From a filamentous cyanobacterium ESFC-1 (GTDB lineage Bacteria; Cyanobacteriota; Cyanobacteriia; Cyanobacteriales; Spirulinaceae): a DNA stretch of 64,000 nucleotides. The stretch lies in NCBI GenBank assembly GCA_000380225.1, contig KB904821.1, forward strand, positions 4,522,938 to 4,586,937, read 5' to 3'. The notes under the pieces were generated by a model. It worked only from the letters and a program-made list of their open reading frames with translations, had not been told where the DNA came from and searched no databases. Of this stretch, positions 23,842-33,205 are shown piece by piece; position 1 is the first letter of the stretch, and each line of letters starts with the position of its first letter. The position numbers were made by a program, and so were the translations under genes.

Positions 23842-24714
23842 TTAGCCCATCTCTTGAGACTCAGGAAATGCGGTGGGAGGGGGTTTGATGTTGCTGTATT
23901 CTTCTTTTTGCAGTTCGGCTTCGAGTAAATCTTCGTCTTCTTCTTCGTCGGCTTCGTCACTGTCAACGAGGGTCATAAAGTCATCGAAAGTGGTAGTATT
24001 TTTATTTGGGAATGCGCCTGAGTAGGCTTCGGGGGTTAATGCTTCGTCTTCTGCCAGTAAATCCTCAACTGAACCTAAATCTTCTTGTTTTCTGCGGACT
24101 CTTGGGGAATCTTGGAAGGGCAATTCGGGGGATTTGTGGGGGATTTCGGGGGTGAGTCCCATACCCATTTCGACTTGTTCGAGCCGTTGTTGGATATGCT
24201 GGAGTTGCGATCGCAACTTCAGCATATCTTGAGAATTGACCCCACTTTGAGAGAGTTGCTGCACTTGTTCTTGCAGTTGAGCGATTTGGCTCATGTATTG
24301 GGCTTCTTGGTGCAATATCGCTTCTTGTTGCGCTTGGGAACTTTGTAAGTCTGTGTTGAGTTCTCCCAATGTGGTCTGTAACTGCTGAATTTCGGCTTGA
24401 GAGGGGACGGTATTGGTTTTTTGGATGATTTGGGGTAATTGTGATAAAACGCTCTCTAACCCCGGTAATTGGGCGATGAGGGGTAATGTGACCTCAAGAT
24501 GTTGCTGAACTTCAGCCACTTCTCGGTGAAAGCGTCGGACTTGTTGGGAAAGGTATTGACGCGAGAGAAAGCTAATCAACAGCCAAATGGCGATGGGGAT
24601 GAGTGCATAAAGGCTTTGATTGAAAATGACGCTGATGATAATTCCGGCGGTGGTGGCCGCGATCGCGGCATATTCAGCTAGTTTAAAGATAACTTGGCGA
24701 TCGCGATCGCTCAT
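23842..24714 (-). CDS. Membrane-anchored coiled-coil protein, unknown function
   Basis: The 290-residue product starts MSDRDRQVIFKLAEYA with two adjacent membrane helices (about 12-32 and 36-52). A long coiled coil of Gln/Leu/Glu heptads follows (about 60-190), then a disordered, very acidic C-terminus containing EADEEEDEDLLEAEL. I do not recognise a family; such proteins are common cyanobacterial hypotheticals. The ATG at 24714, five codons inside the longest frame, has a strong GGAGGGG upstream and is chosen as start. It is 37 bases upstream of cbiX on the same strand. Confidence 0.7.
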   Translation of the reverse strand: MSDRDRQVIFKLAEYAAIAATTAGIIISVIFNQSLYALIPIAIWLLISFLSRQYLSQQVRRFHREVAEVQQHLEVTLPLIAQLPGLESVLSQLPQIIQKTNTVPSQAEIQQLQTTLGELNTDLQSSQAQQEAILHQEAQYMSQIAQLQEQVQQLSQSGVNSQDMLKLRSQLQHIQQRLEQVEMGMGLTPEIPHKSPELPFQDSPRVRRKQEDLGSVEDLLAEDEALTPEAYSGAFPNKNTTTFDDFMTLVDSDEADEEEDEDLLEAELQKEEYSNIKPPPTAFPESQEMG

Positions 24715-24770
24715 CGTTTCCCCTCCCAAATTCGTATTGTCTTAGTTTAGCAGCGAGCCGGTTTTTCAGT

Positions 24771-24883
24771 TATCAGCTTCTAAGGGGCAGTAGGCAGTGG
24801 GCTTGTAGGGGCGGGGAAACCCGGCCCAACAACCAACAACAAATGACAAAAGACAAAGGACAAACAACCAATGACCAAAGACC
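24771..24883. repeat. Dispersed 'TTATCAGCTTCTAAGG' unit and heptamers reaching into the next gene
   Basis: CAGTTATCAGCTTCTAAGG is followed by GCAGTAGGCAGTGGGC, a GC-rich spacer, and then CAACAACC / CAAATGACAAAAGAC / CAATGACCAAAGACC heptamers. The last heptamers supply the ATG and first codons (Met-Thr-Lys-Asp) of the gene at 24871. The CTTCTAAGGGGCAGT unit recurs near 22275, at 45120 and, inverted, at 48402. Confidence 0.85.
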
Positions 24884-25773
24884 AAAAACAAATCGCCTTT
24901 CTCGGATTAGGTTTAATGGGGGGTTATATGGCTGCAAATCTTGCCCAAGCGGGCTTTGCGGTCAAAGCCTGGAATCGCACCCCCACCCGTCCCGGTGTCC
25001 AGATTGCCTCAGAGGGGGGTGCAACGATTACCGATACGATTAAAGAAGCCGTCGCAACCGCCGATTTTATCTTTACCTGTGTAGGGGATGTCCCCGATGT
25101 AGAAGAAGTGCTGATTGGGGCGAATGGGGTAATTCACTACGCGCCGGAAAATGCTGTTATTGTAGATATGAGTACGATTGGCCCGGAAGCAGCTCGCGCG
25201 ATCGCCAACTCCCTGCAAAACAAAGGATTCCGCTTTCTCGATGCCCCCGTTTCTGGCGGCGATATTGGCGCAAAAAACGGCACATTAACCATTATGGCCG
25301 GGGGAGAGGAAGCCGATTTTACCGCCTGTCAGCCCTACTTCAACGCTATGGGCAAAAATATCCATCTGTGCGGCCCCGTGGGAAGCGGCCAAGGGGTGAA
25401 AATGTGCAATCAGGTTCTTTGTTCCCTGCACATGGTAGGCTTGTCTGAAGCCCTATTGTTGGCGCAAAAACAAGGCATTGACCCCAACCTCATCGTCAAT
25501 GTATGCAGTACCGGAGCCGCAGGTTCCTGGGCTTTAGCCAATTTAGGCCCGAAAATCGCTGAAAATGACTATAATCCCGGTTTTGCCATCAAACACATCC
25601 TCAAAGATTTGCGTCTCGTCCTCGCATCAGCCCAAGCTTCCGACCAAAATTTACCGGGGGTGGATTTAGCTACGGAAATGTTTAAGATTGTGCGGGATTT
25701 AGATGACGGAATGGGGAACGAACAGGGAACCCAAGCCATGATTCGGGCTTATCACCGCACATCTGAAGGTTAA
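24871..25773 (+). CDS. NAD(P)-dependent beta-hydroxyacid dehydrogenase family protein
   Basis: The 300 residues form a 3-hydroxyisobutyrate dehydrogenase-like enzyme. The Rossmann motif GLGLMG is at about residues 11-16, DAPVSGGDIGAKNGTL is the substrate loop, GSGQGVKMCNQVL carries the catalytic Lys, and an all-helical C-terminal domain includes YNPGFAIKHILKDLRL. Members reduce tartronate semialdehyde, succinic semialdehyde, glyoxylate or similar; the true substrate is open. The predicted start and first codons lie inside a heptamer repeat, so the native N-terminus may have been overwritten or may begin at about KQIAFLG. Confidence 0.9.
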   Translation: MTKDQKQIAFLGLGLMGGYMAANLAQAGFAVKAWNRTPTRPGVQIASEGGATITDTIKEAVATADFIFTCVGDVPDVEEVLIGANGVIHYAPENAVIVDMSTIGPEAARAIANSLQNKGFRFLDAPVSGGDIGAKNGTLTIMAGGEEADFTACQPYFNAMGKNIHLCGPVGSGQGVKMCNQVLCSLHMVGLSEALLLAQKQGIDPNLIVNVCSTGAAGSWALANLGPKIAENDYNPGFAIKHILKDLRLVLASAQASDQNLPGVDLATEMFKIVRDLDDGMGNEQGTQAMIRAYHRTSEG

Positions 25774-25820
25774 AACCTTTATCCTTACACCAAATCTCTC
25801 TCTTGGTCTACCATCAATAA

Positions 25821-28190
25821 TTAATTTTCAATCAACACTTTTGCTATTTTCTGCAATAAAGATGATTGGCTATTATCACTAATCTTAAGGATATTTTGAG
25901 TCAAGGTACTGAAATGCAAAGCAGCTAGAGGATGTTCAATGAGTTGAGATGTGGAAATAGATTCTCCTGAATATTCTTTGCCAATCAAATGATAAACTCT
26001 AAATCCTTTCTTAATTATTCTTTCAAGATTTTTTCCGGGTGGAACAAAGTACTGAATAAATAATTCATTTTGTAAATCTAGACAGATTATATTTTGAATT
26101 GTCTTGAGAGGTTTGAGTTCGCTATTAAAATAAGAGACTATGGGTAATAATTTGCTACTGTTTTCTCCTTGTCTAACACGATTGATTTGCAAAGTTTCAT
26201 TCTCTAACTCTTGAATTATATTATGTCGCCCTATTAGTATAGGCGTAAAATTATCGCTTGTATAACAACTCATGTATAGTTGTTCAGATTCATCGACAAA
26301 ATACTGTTGGTCGTTAATTAACTTTTCAGAATTGTTTCTTTGTCTTCTTAAGAATCTAAATTTTCGTTTAATTTTATTAATATCTCGCAGGACATCTTGG
26401 AGATAAATACGAGCATTTTTATAAAGAAATTGTACTGCTACTGCTTGAGTCTCCCTATTCCTAGGGCTTCTTACATAGATCGTCCAAAATTCTTTTTCAG
26501 ACAATAGTTGAGAATTGATAGGTAAAAAACAATCAGTATCAGAAAAACTTTGTTTTATCCAACTTTTTATCCCTATTTCAATTAAAATTTTTTCTAACTC
26601 AGGAGTAATTTTAAGTTTGTATTTTTTACAAAAATCATCCCATGCTTCGCTATTATTTTGCTGACTTAGATAAGAAGCTAAGTAATCCTCTACTTCTAAA
26701 TATTGTCCCTTAGAAAAAGTTAGACAATCTTGCCTAAGTTCATCTATATTTATGCTGGAATGATAGTTAAAAACCGCAAAACTTGTTTCCTGTTCATTTT
26801 GACGATTTTGTTTTGCTTTTTGTACTATTTTAAACTCAGGCAAATTTAGACCTTGAACACTATAAAATTCACCCTTATCCAAATAGTTGTATTTATTTTT
26901 TAGTTGTGAATAGAAATCGATTTGCGCTTTTTTTTCTAATTGAGTGGACGGACACCACAAGCCATCCTCTCTTCGATAAGCCATAGAGCCTACTTCTTCT
27001 TCTAAAAGTTTATTAAAGATTAAGTAGTTTTTTGACTTGTTTAATTCAATACTAGACCAAGGGACAACTTCAGTAATTCTCCAGCAAGGATTGCCTTCTT
27101 CATTTTCTACTTTCTTATAGGTACTAATAGTATTACCTGAATGATAAAAAGTTAAAACAGATATTCCCTTATACTTGAAAAACTTGTGTAAAAATTGCTG
27201 TTCTATTTCAGTTAAGTCTATCCCTGTATTGTTGATAATTTCTAAAGATTCTACAGCTTCTATGTTTTTGATAAAAGGATTCTCCAAATAATGGTCAGCC
27301 TGAAAGTCAAGGATTTTAAATTCAATCTTGCATTCTTGTAAGAAATCCTCAAGTTTATTCATCAAGTTTTGATAGTAATAAAGCTGAGTCTTTTGGAATT
27401 TACCGTATTTATCATTATCTGGACGAAAATCCATAAAATTGATCGAATTCGACCGACGAGCATCGCGATCGCGACTATAATAATAATTCTTATCTTTGTA
27501 AATTATTAATTCTCCCAAATCTTCACCATCTACGGTATTGTAATCTTGACGATCCTGTAGAAGGAATTTTCTACTTTTTCGAGTTAGTGTTAAGGTTAAT
27601 ACATTATGGTGATTGTATCTAACCAATAAATTTTGTCCCCATATCAAAAGAGCATCTTTCGATTTAGTCAAGTTTTTAGAATGGAGAAAGAAAAGCTCTT
27701 CAAAGCCTTTGATTGTCTCGCTAGGCAATACAGAAGAAAGAAGATACAATTTAAATACTAGATTAAAAACTCTTTCTTTATTGTCTTCAAATAATCGTTT
27801 CCAACTGGAATTTTGTTTATTTGGAGACAAGAAAAATATATAGGTTTTACTGCTATTACGAGAAAGAAAATACTGTATATCTGAAGATTTTACTTCTTCT
27901 CCATATTGATAAAGTCTTTTTTTTACTTCTTTTTTGATGTATTTGTGTCTTTCTTTGTAAAAATTAGCTTGTGAATCTTCATCAGAAGATTCTGCTTCGG
28001 AAGCATCCCTGTTAGAATTATTATCTTTTTCATCTGTTTTGGGGGGATAATGAAGCTCAAAATATTCGATTCCTTTACCCGCTTTGAAAAGATATTGATA
28101 TAGTTTTTCAGCTATATCTTGCTGCGGTAATATTTTAAGTTGGTTAGTGCGCGATATATCGGATTTTGCTTCAATCAACTGATTTTTCAT
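25821..28190 (-). CDS. Unassigned 789-residue partner of the helicase-nuclease
   Basis: I do not recognise a family. The protein is Lys/Asn/Tyr-rich and largely mixed alpha/beta, with an acidic linker at about 50-75. The centre has a beta-rich portion (VLTLTLTRKSRKFLL; then ISVLTFYHSGNTISTYKK). Near the C-terminus, after the basic KIKRKFRFLRRQR, come strand-like stretches (TIQNIICLDLQNELFIQYF, then GFRVYHLIG) and a final helix beginning HPLAALHFSTLTQNIL. A PIWI/RNase H-like C-terminus is conceivable but unproven. The ATG lies 20 bases inside the helicase gene, implying translational coupling. The gene is AT-rich with one HIP1 site. It probably acts with the helicase in defence. Confidence 0.6.
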   Translation of the reverse strand: MKNQLIEAKSDISRTNQLKILPQQDIAEKLYQYLFKAGKGIEYFELHYPPKTDEKDNNSNRDASEAESSDEDSQANFYKERHKYIKKEVKKRLYQYGEEVKSSDIQYFLSRNSSKTYIFFLSPNKQNSSWKRLFEDNKERVFNLVFKLYLLSSVLPSETIKGFEELFFLHSKNLTKSKDALLIWGQNLLVRYNHHNVLTLTLTRKSRKFLLQDRQDYNTVDGEDLGELIIYKDKNYYYSRDRDARRSNSINFMDFRPDNDKYGKFQKTQLYYYQNLMNKLEDFLQECKIEFKILDFQADHYLENPFIKNIEAVESLEIINNTGIDLTEIEQQFLHKFFKYKGISVLTFYHSGNTISTYKKVENEEGNPCWRITEVVPWSSIELNKSKNYLIFNKLLEEEVGSMAYRREDGLWCPSTQLEKKAQIDFYSQLKNKYNYLDKGEFYSVQGLNLPEFKIVQKAKQNRQNEQETSFAVFNYHSSINIDELRQDCLTFSKGQYLEVEDYLASYLSQQNNSEAWDDFCKKYKLKITPELEKILIEIGIKSWIKQSFSDTDCFLPINSQLLSEKEFWTIYVRSPRNRETQAVAVQFLYKNARIYLQDVLRDINKIKRKFRFLRRQRNNSEKLINDQQYFVDESEQLYMSCYTSDNFTPILIGRHNIIQELENETLQINRVRQGENSSKLLPIVSYFNSELKPLKTIQNIICLDLQNELFIQYFVPPGKNLERIIKKGFRVYHLIGKEYSGESISTSQLIEHPLAALHFSTLTQNILKISDNSQSSLLQKIAKVLIEN

Positions 28191-31100
28191 TTAACTTCTG
28201 GAATAAGAATTTTCTCAAAATAGTGGATTCAACAGGGCAATTCTGGGAGTTGAAATAAATCAAGTTACCAGAATATAAGTTAGCAGAATGCTTGTGACTT
28301 TTTTCTTGACTAGCATGTAGATTTAACAGGAGTCCTTTGACTGCTTTGAATTCTGGATAATATCCAACTATAGCTGCTAGCTTGTCTTGCGCTTTGTCAA
28401 CAGTAGAGTTCGATAAGCGATTTCCCGATACTTGAGTCCAGGCTTTGACATCAATACAGAACAAAACATCATTTTTAACATAATAAAGGTCGAAGCGTTC
28501 GTAGAGTTGGGGATATTTGGTAAAATCCCATAATTGCTCAAAACCGTAACTTTTTTTAATAGCCTTCCATTCTTGTCCTTTAAAAATTATATCTTTAATC
28601 CAGCGCTCTACAAAAGTTTCGCTTAGCGATGGATACAAAACATCGTAAAGAAAGCGAGGACGAGGTATGTAACTATCGAATATGTCTAGTTGCGGGATTA
28701 ATTCATTATACAGTTGGTATATTGAGTCAGTAGAGGCATCCATGCTAATTATATTCCCTTCTAAATCGTAACCTTTAAAGTTGGTTTTTAGATGTTCTGG
28801 ATACAATCGCTGTTTATATGGATATATCCTCTCTCCATGAATGCTATCGCTAATGATTTGAAATGTTTTGCCTTCTTCCTCTACTGAAGCCAAATATGGA
28901 GTCAATTCAGAATACTCGGATTTAGTATAAAACAAAGAGTTAATAAATTCATTCGGTAGTAGCTCAAGTTTTCGCAAATTTTCTAGATATTTAGATGGGC
29001 TTTTAAATACAATTGGATCGCGCAATCCATCCCATACTTTTTTAACATTGAAGTTATTTTTACCTTCGTGAAATAGATCGATCTCCTCTAGCATCGTTGT
29101 TCGGAATTTCTGAAAAGCTATGTCGGCATCGATTTCATCATAGCTATGGTCTTCATAGTTTTTTATAGCTCGCTTTTGCTCTTCTTCTAAGACTTTCGAG
29201 TAAACTTCATAGTTGTTAATAGATAGCTTATCAATTTCCTTTGGCTCTTGTTTTTGTAGATAATTGTAAAAAAGGACTAAGTTTTTTCTAGTTTCTTCGT
29301 TGATAAATATTTTAATAACCTGTGGCTTGAAATACCGTCTTTCCGATCTGCCAATTGCTTGTACAATTGTCTTTCCCAAAAGAATCTGATGTTGTTGATT
29401 GCGAAACATACTAGCTTCTGGTCTACTCAGATATTCATTAAAATCTTTAATTTCAATATTAGATTCGCTAAGGTTGACAATGCTTTTCATCAAAGAAAAA
29501 TGATAAAAAGTAGTGTTTTTATCTGCTTCGGTATCTTTTGACTTTCGAGAAGGCGATTTTACTGCTGTATAGTAGCTGTCCATTAATAAAATTAGAGAAT
29601 CAAAGTCTTTTTCTTTTCCCTGCTGAGTTTTTACTATAGGATTTAGTCCTTTTGAGGCTGACTGGTAAGCAGAAATAAAGAAAATCTTTTCTCCTTCTTT
29701 TTCTACAAGTTCGTCCAAGTAAGTTTTGTTGCTGGTTTTATCGTAATAGTCTTTGTTAAAAGAAGCCTTATATAAAATTAGCTTAATCTGAACGTTACTT
29801 TTATATTTCTTGTGCCGTACTTGTACATAATATATGCTGGGATGTTCTTCTGATTGTTTGAAAATAAAATTGCTACTGTTAACTGCGGAACAATACTCTA
29901 TTAACCTTTTAATCCAGCGTAAACTTTGAGTGAAAGCAATTGTCTCTTTGATTTCATCATCTTCAAAGAGATAAAACAAAAAACGAATGAACTTATGTAG
30001 TTCCTGTTTTTTATAATCTCCCAAGTTACTAATATTTGGTTCTTCTCTCAAGCTGCGAATAAAATCTTTTAATATCTGGCTTTCAAACCTTTCTGATATT
30101 CCTCTGGTCTTGTTATTAGGAAAAGACTCCCAATCTTTACTGAAAAAATCTACTGTGGTATGTCTATGCTGTTTTCTATGGTTTCTAATTTCTTCGCAAA
30201 GATTAACTTCTGATTCGGTCATCACTTGAAAAGAACTTTGACCTGATTCGCGACGTAACTTGTCTTCTAAATAAGACATATCGTAACTGGTCGTCAAATC
30301 GCCACGAATTCCTCCTGTGGCAGAAATTGAAAAAATTACGTTAGTATTATTGACTAACATTGATTTCATCTTATGTTCGGGAGAAGTAAAAATAGTGGTA
30401 CTACCGATAGAAACTTCTCGTAGTGACGAATTTATGAGATTATTTTTAGTGTTTTGATAGCGAGATATTTCTTTGATATTAACAATCGGTTTGTTGCTTT
30501 CATATACATATTGACGATCTAAATACTGGTGTTTAGATTGATCGCTCTGTGTTGCATTCTCTTCATCAGCTTTTTGAACCTTATTGATTTGCTTGGACCA
30601 AATCTCTAAAGCATGAGACTGAGAATCATCGGCATCTATAACATTGGCTAAAATCTTTTTAGTTTTTCCAATTTGCGATCGCATTGCTAAAATTACATAA
30701 ATCAGCTCAGCTACAGAGGTTTTATCCGCTACTCTTTTTTCTGTAATACGAACATGGCCTCCAGATGCTTTACTAAGATATAAATTTTTTAGGGCTTCAA
30801 TATTATAAACATACAAGTTGTTGTAGCAAAATATATTCATGAGATCGTTCCCGATCTGATTATAGAGTTGTTGAGGGATTAATAGACTTCTAGTATTTTC
30901 AAATTGTGCTAATACCTTAGATAGCTTTTCAAAGTTTAAATCAATGGGTGTTTTTTGATTGTCATCATTGGTAATAGCTTTGATATTTACCAGGGCTTCT
31001 TCTATTCCCTTTTTGACTGATATCAAGTTTTGCAAAAAAATCACAGAACTTCCTTCTTCAGAAGTTATTTTTTGATATGTCTTAAGATGTTTGTGTAGTT

Positions 31101-32142
31101 TTGGGTCGAGTATTTTTCCTTTTTCTAGATACTCTTTAAATTCATAAAAAGCACCCTTGTTGCGATCGAGAAAATCCAATAATTCTCGGTTCGAGTGACT
31201 TTTTTCAGAAAAAATTAGGGCAAATTCTCGATAAATTGACGACAGTGCATTATTAATTGCCATTTCTTCAGGAGCAATAATATCAATCTTTTTCTTGAGG
31301 ATGATTTGATAGCCGTCTTCTTGCTCGTCAAACGCTAAAATAAATTTTCTAGAGTTATTGGTATCTTGAGCGATATACTTATTTAAATATTCGCTCTTTT
31401 TAATCCATTGGTTGCCGTTGTGGATAAAATAGGGAATTTGAGTTTCAAATTTATCGTAAGTAAGTAATAGAATACCCGATTTTTCTCTCAAGAGATATAG
31501 AGGAAAAAATATTTTAATTAACTCCGCACATTCAGAGGATAAGTTGTCTTTTTCTAATTCGCATTTTATGTAAAGTTCTAAAAAACTCTCCAGTAAATTA
31601 TTTAGTTCTTGTTTGGCTCTGGTAGTTTCAGATTGCTTATATTTTTCATCTCCTAAACTAAAATTTTTAATGTATTCAAGACGACCAATTACACTTTCTG
31701 CTATTTTAAGTTTTTTCTTATTGTCTTCTGCCCGCTCTCTCGAACAATTTTTTGCTGCTTTTTGCCATAGCTTTGCATTTTTAAGAGTTAAAGGTATCCA
31801 TTTTTTGTAAAACTGAATATATTGGTCTGTCATCTTCATTTCTAAAGAATTTATCGTATAGACGGGAATGTTAGGATATTTCTTTTTAACTCCATTAGGA
31901 ACAGATAAATGACCTCTTAGCGGAGCTATGTAAATACCAATAGTATAAGTCTCTGGATGCTTTTCAATGGTTCGACACATCGCTTCAAAAAACTGGTGTG
32001 TTTTCCCTGAACCCGTGCCATAGTTTATAAGCTTGAATTGGGAATGCTTTTCACGGAAACTCTCTTCGATTGTGTTTAAATAAGAATTTAAGATTTTGTC
32101 GCGGATTAATTCCATTTTCCTATTTTGTTGTGAGTTAGACAT
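28171..32142 (-). CDS. SF2 helicase with C-terminal PD-(D/E)XK-like nuclease domain
   Basis: The 1323 residues carry clear helicase motifs: Walker A GTGSGKT (42-48), motif Ia near IYIAPLRGHLS, motif II DEQED (272-276), motif III SAT (607-609), motif V in FFISAYQSASKGLNP (about 820-835) and motif VI QAIGRSER (928-935). Large inserts separate I from II and especially II from III (some 330 residues). Near the C-terminus ERFDLYYV...CIDVKAW places D1218, D1231 and K1233 as a PD-(D/E)XK active site. It is therefore a nucleic-acid motor plus nuclease in one chain. The gene is AT-rich, almost without HIP1 sites, and overlaps its partner by 20 bases. Horizontal origin and a phage or plasmid defence role are inferred. 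Confidence 0.85.
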   Translation of the reverse strand: MSNSQQNRKMELIRDKILNSYLNTIEESFREKHSQFKLINYGTGSGKTHQFFEAMCRTIEKHPETYTIGIYIAPLRGHLSVPNGVKKKYPNIPVYTINSLEMKMTDQYIQFYKKWIPLTLKNAKLWQKAAKNCSRERAEDNKKKLKIAESVIGRLEYIKNFSLGDEKYKQSETTRAKQELNNLLESFLELYIKCELEKDNLSSECAELIKIFFPLYLLREKSGILLLTYDKFETQIPYFIHNGNQWIKKSEYLNKYIAQDTNNSRKFILAFDEQEDGYQIILKKKIDIIAPEEMAINNALSSIYREFALIFSEKSHSNRELLDFLDRNKGAFYEFKEYLEKGKILDPKLHKHLKTYQKITSEEGSSVIFLQNLISVKKGIEEALVNIKAITNDDNQKTPIDLNFEKLSKVLAQFENTRSLLIPQQLYNQIGNDLMNIFCYNNLYVYNIEALKNLYLSKASGGHVRITEKRVADKTSVAELIYVILAMRSQIGKTKKILANVIDADDSQSHALEIWSKQINKVQKADEENATQSDQSKHQYLDRQYVYESNKPIVNIKEISRYQNTKNNLINSSLREVSIGSTTIFTSPEHKMKSMLVNNTNVIFSISATGGIRGDLTTSYDMSYLEDKLRRESGQSSFQVMTESEVNLCEEIRNHRKQHRHTTVDFFSKDWESFPNNKTRGISERFESQILKDFIRSLREEPNISNLGDYKKQELHKFIRFLFYLFEDDEIKETIAFTQSLRWIKRLIEYCSAVNSSNFIFKQSEEHPSIYYVQVRHKKYKSNVQIKLILYKASFNKDYYDKTSNKTYLDELVEKEGEKIFFISAYQSASKGLNPIVKTQQGKEKDFDSLILLMDSYYTAVKSPSRKSKDTEADKNTTFYHFSLMKSIVNLSESNIEIKDFNEYLSRPEASMFRNQQHQILLGKTIVQAIGRSERRYFKPQVIKIFINEETRKNLVLFYNYLQKQEPKEIDKLSINNYEVYSKVLEEEQKRAIKNYEDHSYDEIDADIAFQKFRTTMLEEIDLFHEGKNNFNVKKVWDGLRDPIVFKSPSKYLENLRKLELLPNEFINSLFYTKSEYSELTPYLASVEEEGKTFQIISDSIHGERIYPYKQRLYPEHLKTNFKGYDLEGNIISMDASTDSIYQLYNELIPQLDIFDSYIPRPRFLYDVLYPSLSETFVERWIKDIIFKGQEWKAIKKSYGFEQLWDFTKYPQLYERFDLYYVKNDVLFCIDVKAWTQVSGNRLSNSTVDKAQDKLAAIVGYYPEFKAVKGLLLNLHASQEKSHKHSANLYSGNLIYFNSQNCPVESTILRKFLFQKLNEKSVD

Positions 32143-32177
32143 AATACAATTAGCAAGCCCTAGATATAATAAACGAT

Positions 32178-32405
32178 ATGGTTGACTTCAATACCCCTAC
32201 TACTGCTGATATTCCTGCTTCGGGGGAATGTCCTCAATGTAGTGCGCGTCACTGGCTGAATTACTACTCTGCGGAATTGGCTGAAGCGGGGTTGGTGTGT
32301 GGTGTTTGTTTGGTGCATTATTGCGATGAGGCTGAAACTGAAGAAATTGTGGCTAAGGTGGGGGATTTGAGTTTTGATGGCGATCAATTGTCGGTGAGTC
32401 AGTAA
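32178..32405 (+). CDS. Small zinc-ribbon-like protein
   Basis: The 75 residues contain two CxxC pairs, CPQC near residue 18 and CGVC near residue 41, as in a rubredoxin- or zinc-ribbon-like knuckle, plus an extra Cys after VHY and an acidic C-terminal half. The function is unknown. It is transcribed away from the helicase gene with only 35 bases between starts; a TATAAT at 32165-32170 lies very near the ATG, so the leader would be very short or the real start is downstream. Base composition is richer in GC than the island, so it probably belongs to the ancestral chromosome. Confidence 0.55.
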   Translation: MVDFNTPTTADIPASGECPQCSARHWLNYYSAELAEAGLVCGVCLVHYCDEAETEEIVAKVGDLSFDGDQLSVSQ

Positions 32406-32450
32406 TGCACAATGTCTAATTCAATAGAAATCAGATTATTTGATAACTCT

Positions 32451-32515
32451 AGAACCCTGGTTTCTAGGAAAAAACTCTAAATCAATCGGGTAGGTAAATT
32501 AGAAACCGGGGTTCT
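32451..32515. repeat. CCCCGG...CCGGGG palindrome, long-loop copy
   Basis: Arms AGAACCCTGGTTTCT (32451-32465) and AGAAACCGGGGTTCT (32501-32515) are inverted copies with one mismatch, separated by 35 bases. It lies between convergent genes and could end transcription on either strand. Confidence 0.75.
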
Positions 32516-32556
32516 TAATTTTTCCTGTGGGAACGGATTTGATCTTACTTTAAATT

Positions 32557-32988
32557 CTAGTCGCGATCGCCAATTTCCGCCATCTCGCGACCGCCAAAAA
32601 TTGCTTCGTAGTGACGATAAAATTTAAATTCTAAATAATTGTGAAATGGGTCTTCTAAAAAGAAGGTACGGTGTTCGGTGAGTTTCCCTGGAAAGCGGAG
32701 TTTTTCATCTTGGTAGAATTTGAGTTGTTTTTCTTGAGCTTGTTTCAGTAGGTTTTCCCAGTCTTTTTCGTCTGGAAAAATCAAGCCAAAATGACGGGGG
32801 TAAATGCCTTTTTGGGGAGTTAATGTTTCGGGGGTGGTGTGTGCGACGACTTGATGGCCGTGGAAGTTTAAAATAACGGCATGAGGGGATTCGCGACCAA
32901 GTTCGCAACCTAAACCGTTAACATAGTAATCTTTGGCTTTGTTTACGTCGTTGATGGGAATTGCGAGATGAAAGATAGGTGCAGTCAT
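32557..32988 (-). CDS. VOC family protein (glyoxalase/bleomycin-resistance fold)
   Basis: The 143 residues form one vicinal-oxygen-chelate unit pair: PIFHLAIPINDVNKAKDYYV at the front with the first metal-ligand His, a central YPRHFGLIF with a second His, and FFLEDPFHNYLEFKFY, whose DPFHNYLEFK is the family-typical end with the Glu ligand. It is probably a small metal-dependent enzyme; the substrate cannot be told. The ATG at 32988 is followed upstream by TTATCAG heptamers. Confidence 0.9.
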   Translation of the reverse strand: MTAPIFHLAIPINDVNKAKDYYVNGLGCELGRESPHAVILNFHGHQVVAHTTPETLTPQKGIYPRHFGLIFPDEKDWENLLKQAQEKQLKFYQDEKLRFPGKLTEHRTFFLEDPFHNYLEFKFYRHYEAIFGGREMAEIGDRD

Positions 32989-32989
32989 T

Positions 32990-33026
32990 TCAGTTATCAG
33001 TTATCAGTTATCAGTTATCAGTTATC
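32990..33026. repeat. TTATCAG heptamer array
   Basis: Five consecutive units of TTATCAG (CAGTTATCAGTTATC...) directly upstream of the VOC gene start on its 5' side. The remaining 180 bases to the next gene contain short open frames that I do not consider genes. Confidence 0.9.
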
Positions 33027-33205
33027 AGGGACGACCGTAGTCAAGTCGGTAGCTTGAAATTAGGAAGATTTTCCTTTTCAAGGAGATGAAAAGGGAGGAA
33101 CTTGTTACCAATAATTCTAGGTCATGATGATTGGGTAGTAGTTTTTAACAGTAGTGGTGTGTTAGCGTTAATGGAACGCTCCCGACAAGATTCATAAAAT
33201 TTATT

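Noticed and set aside
33028-33205. Short frames after the TTATCAG array (one ending LALMERSRQDS)
   Set aside because: An AAGGAG-ATG with a 13-codon frame and a second, shifted frame of about 34 codons are present, possibly a frameshifted remnant, but nothing identifies a family and they overlap repeat-like sequence.
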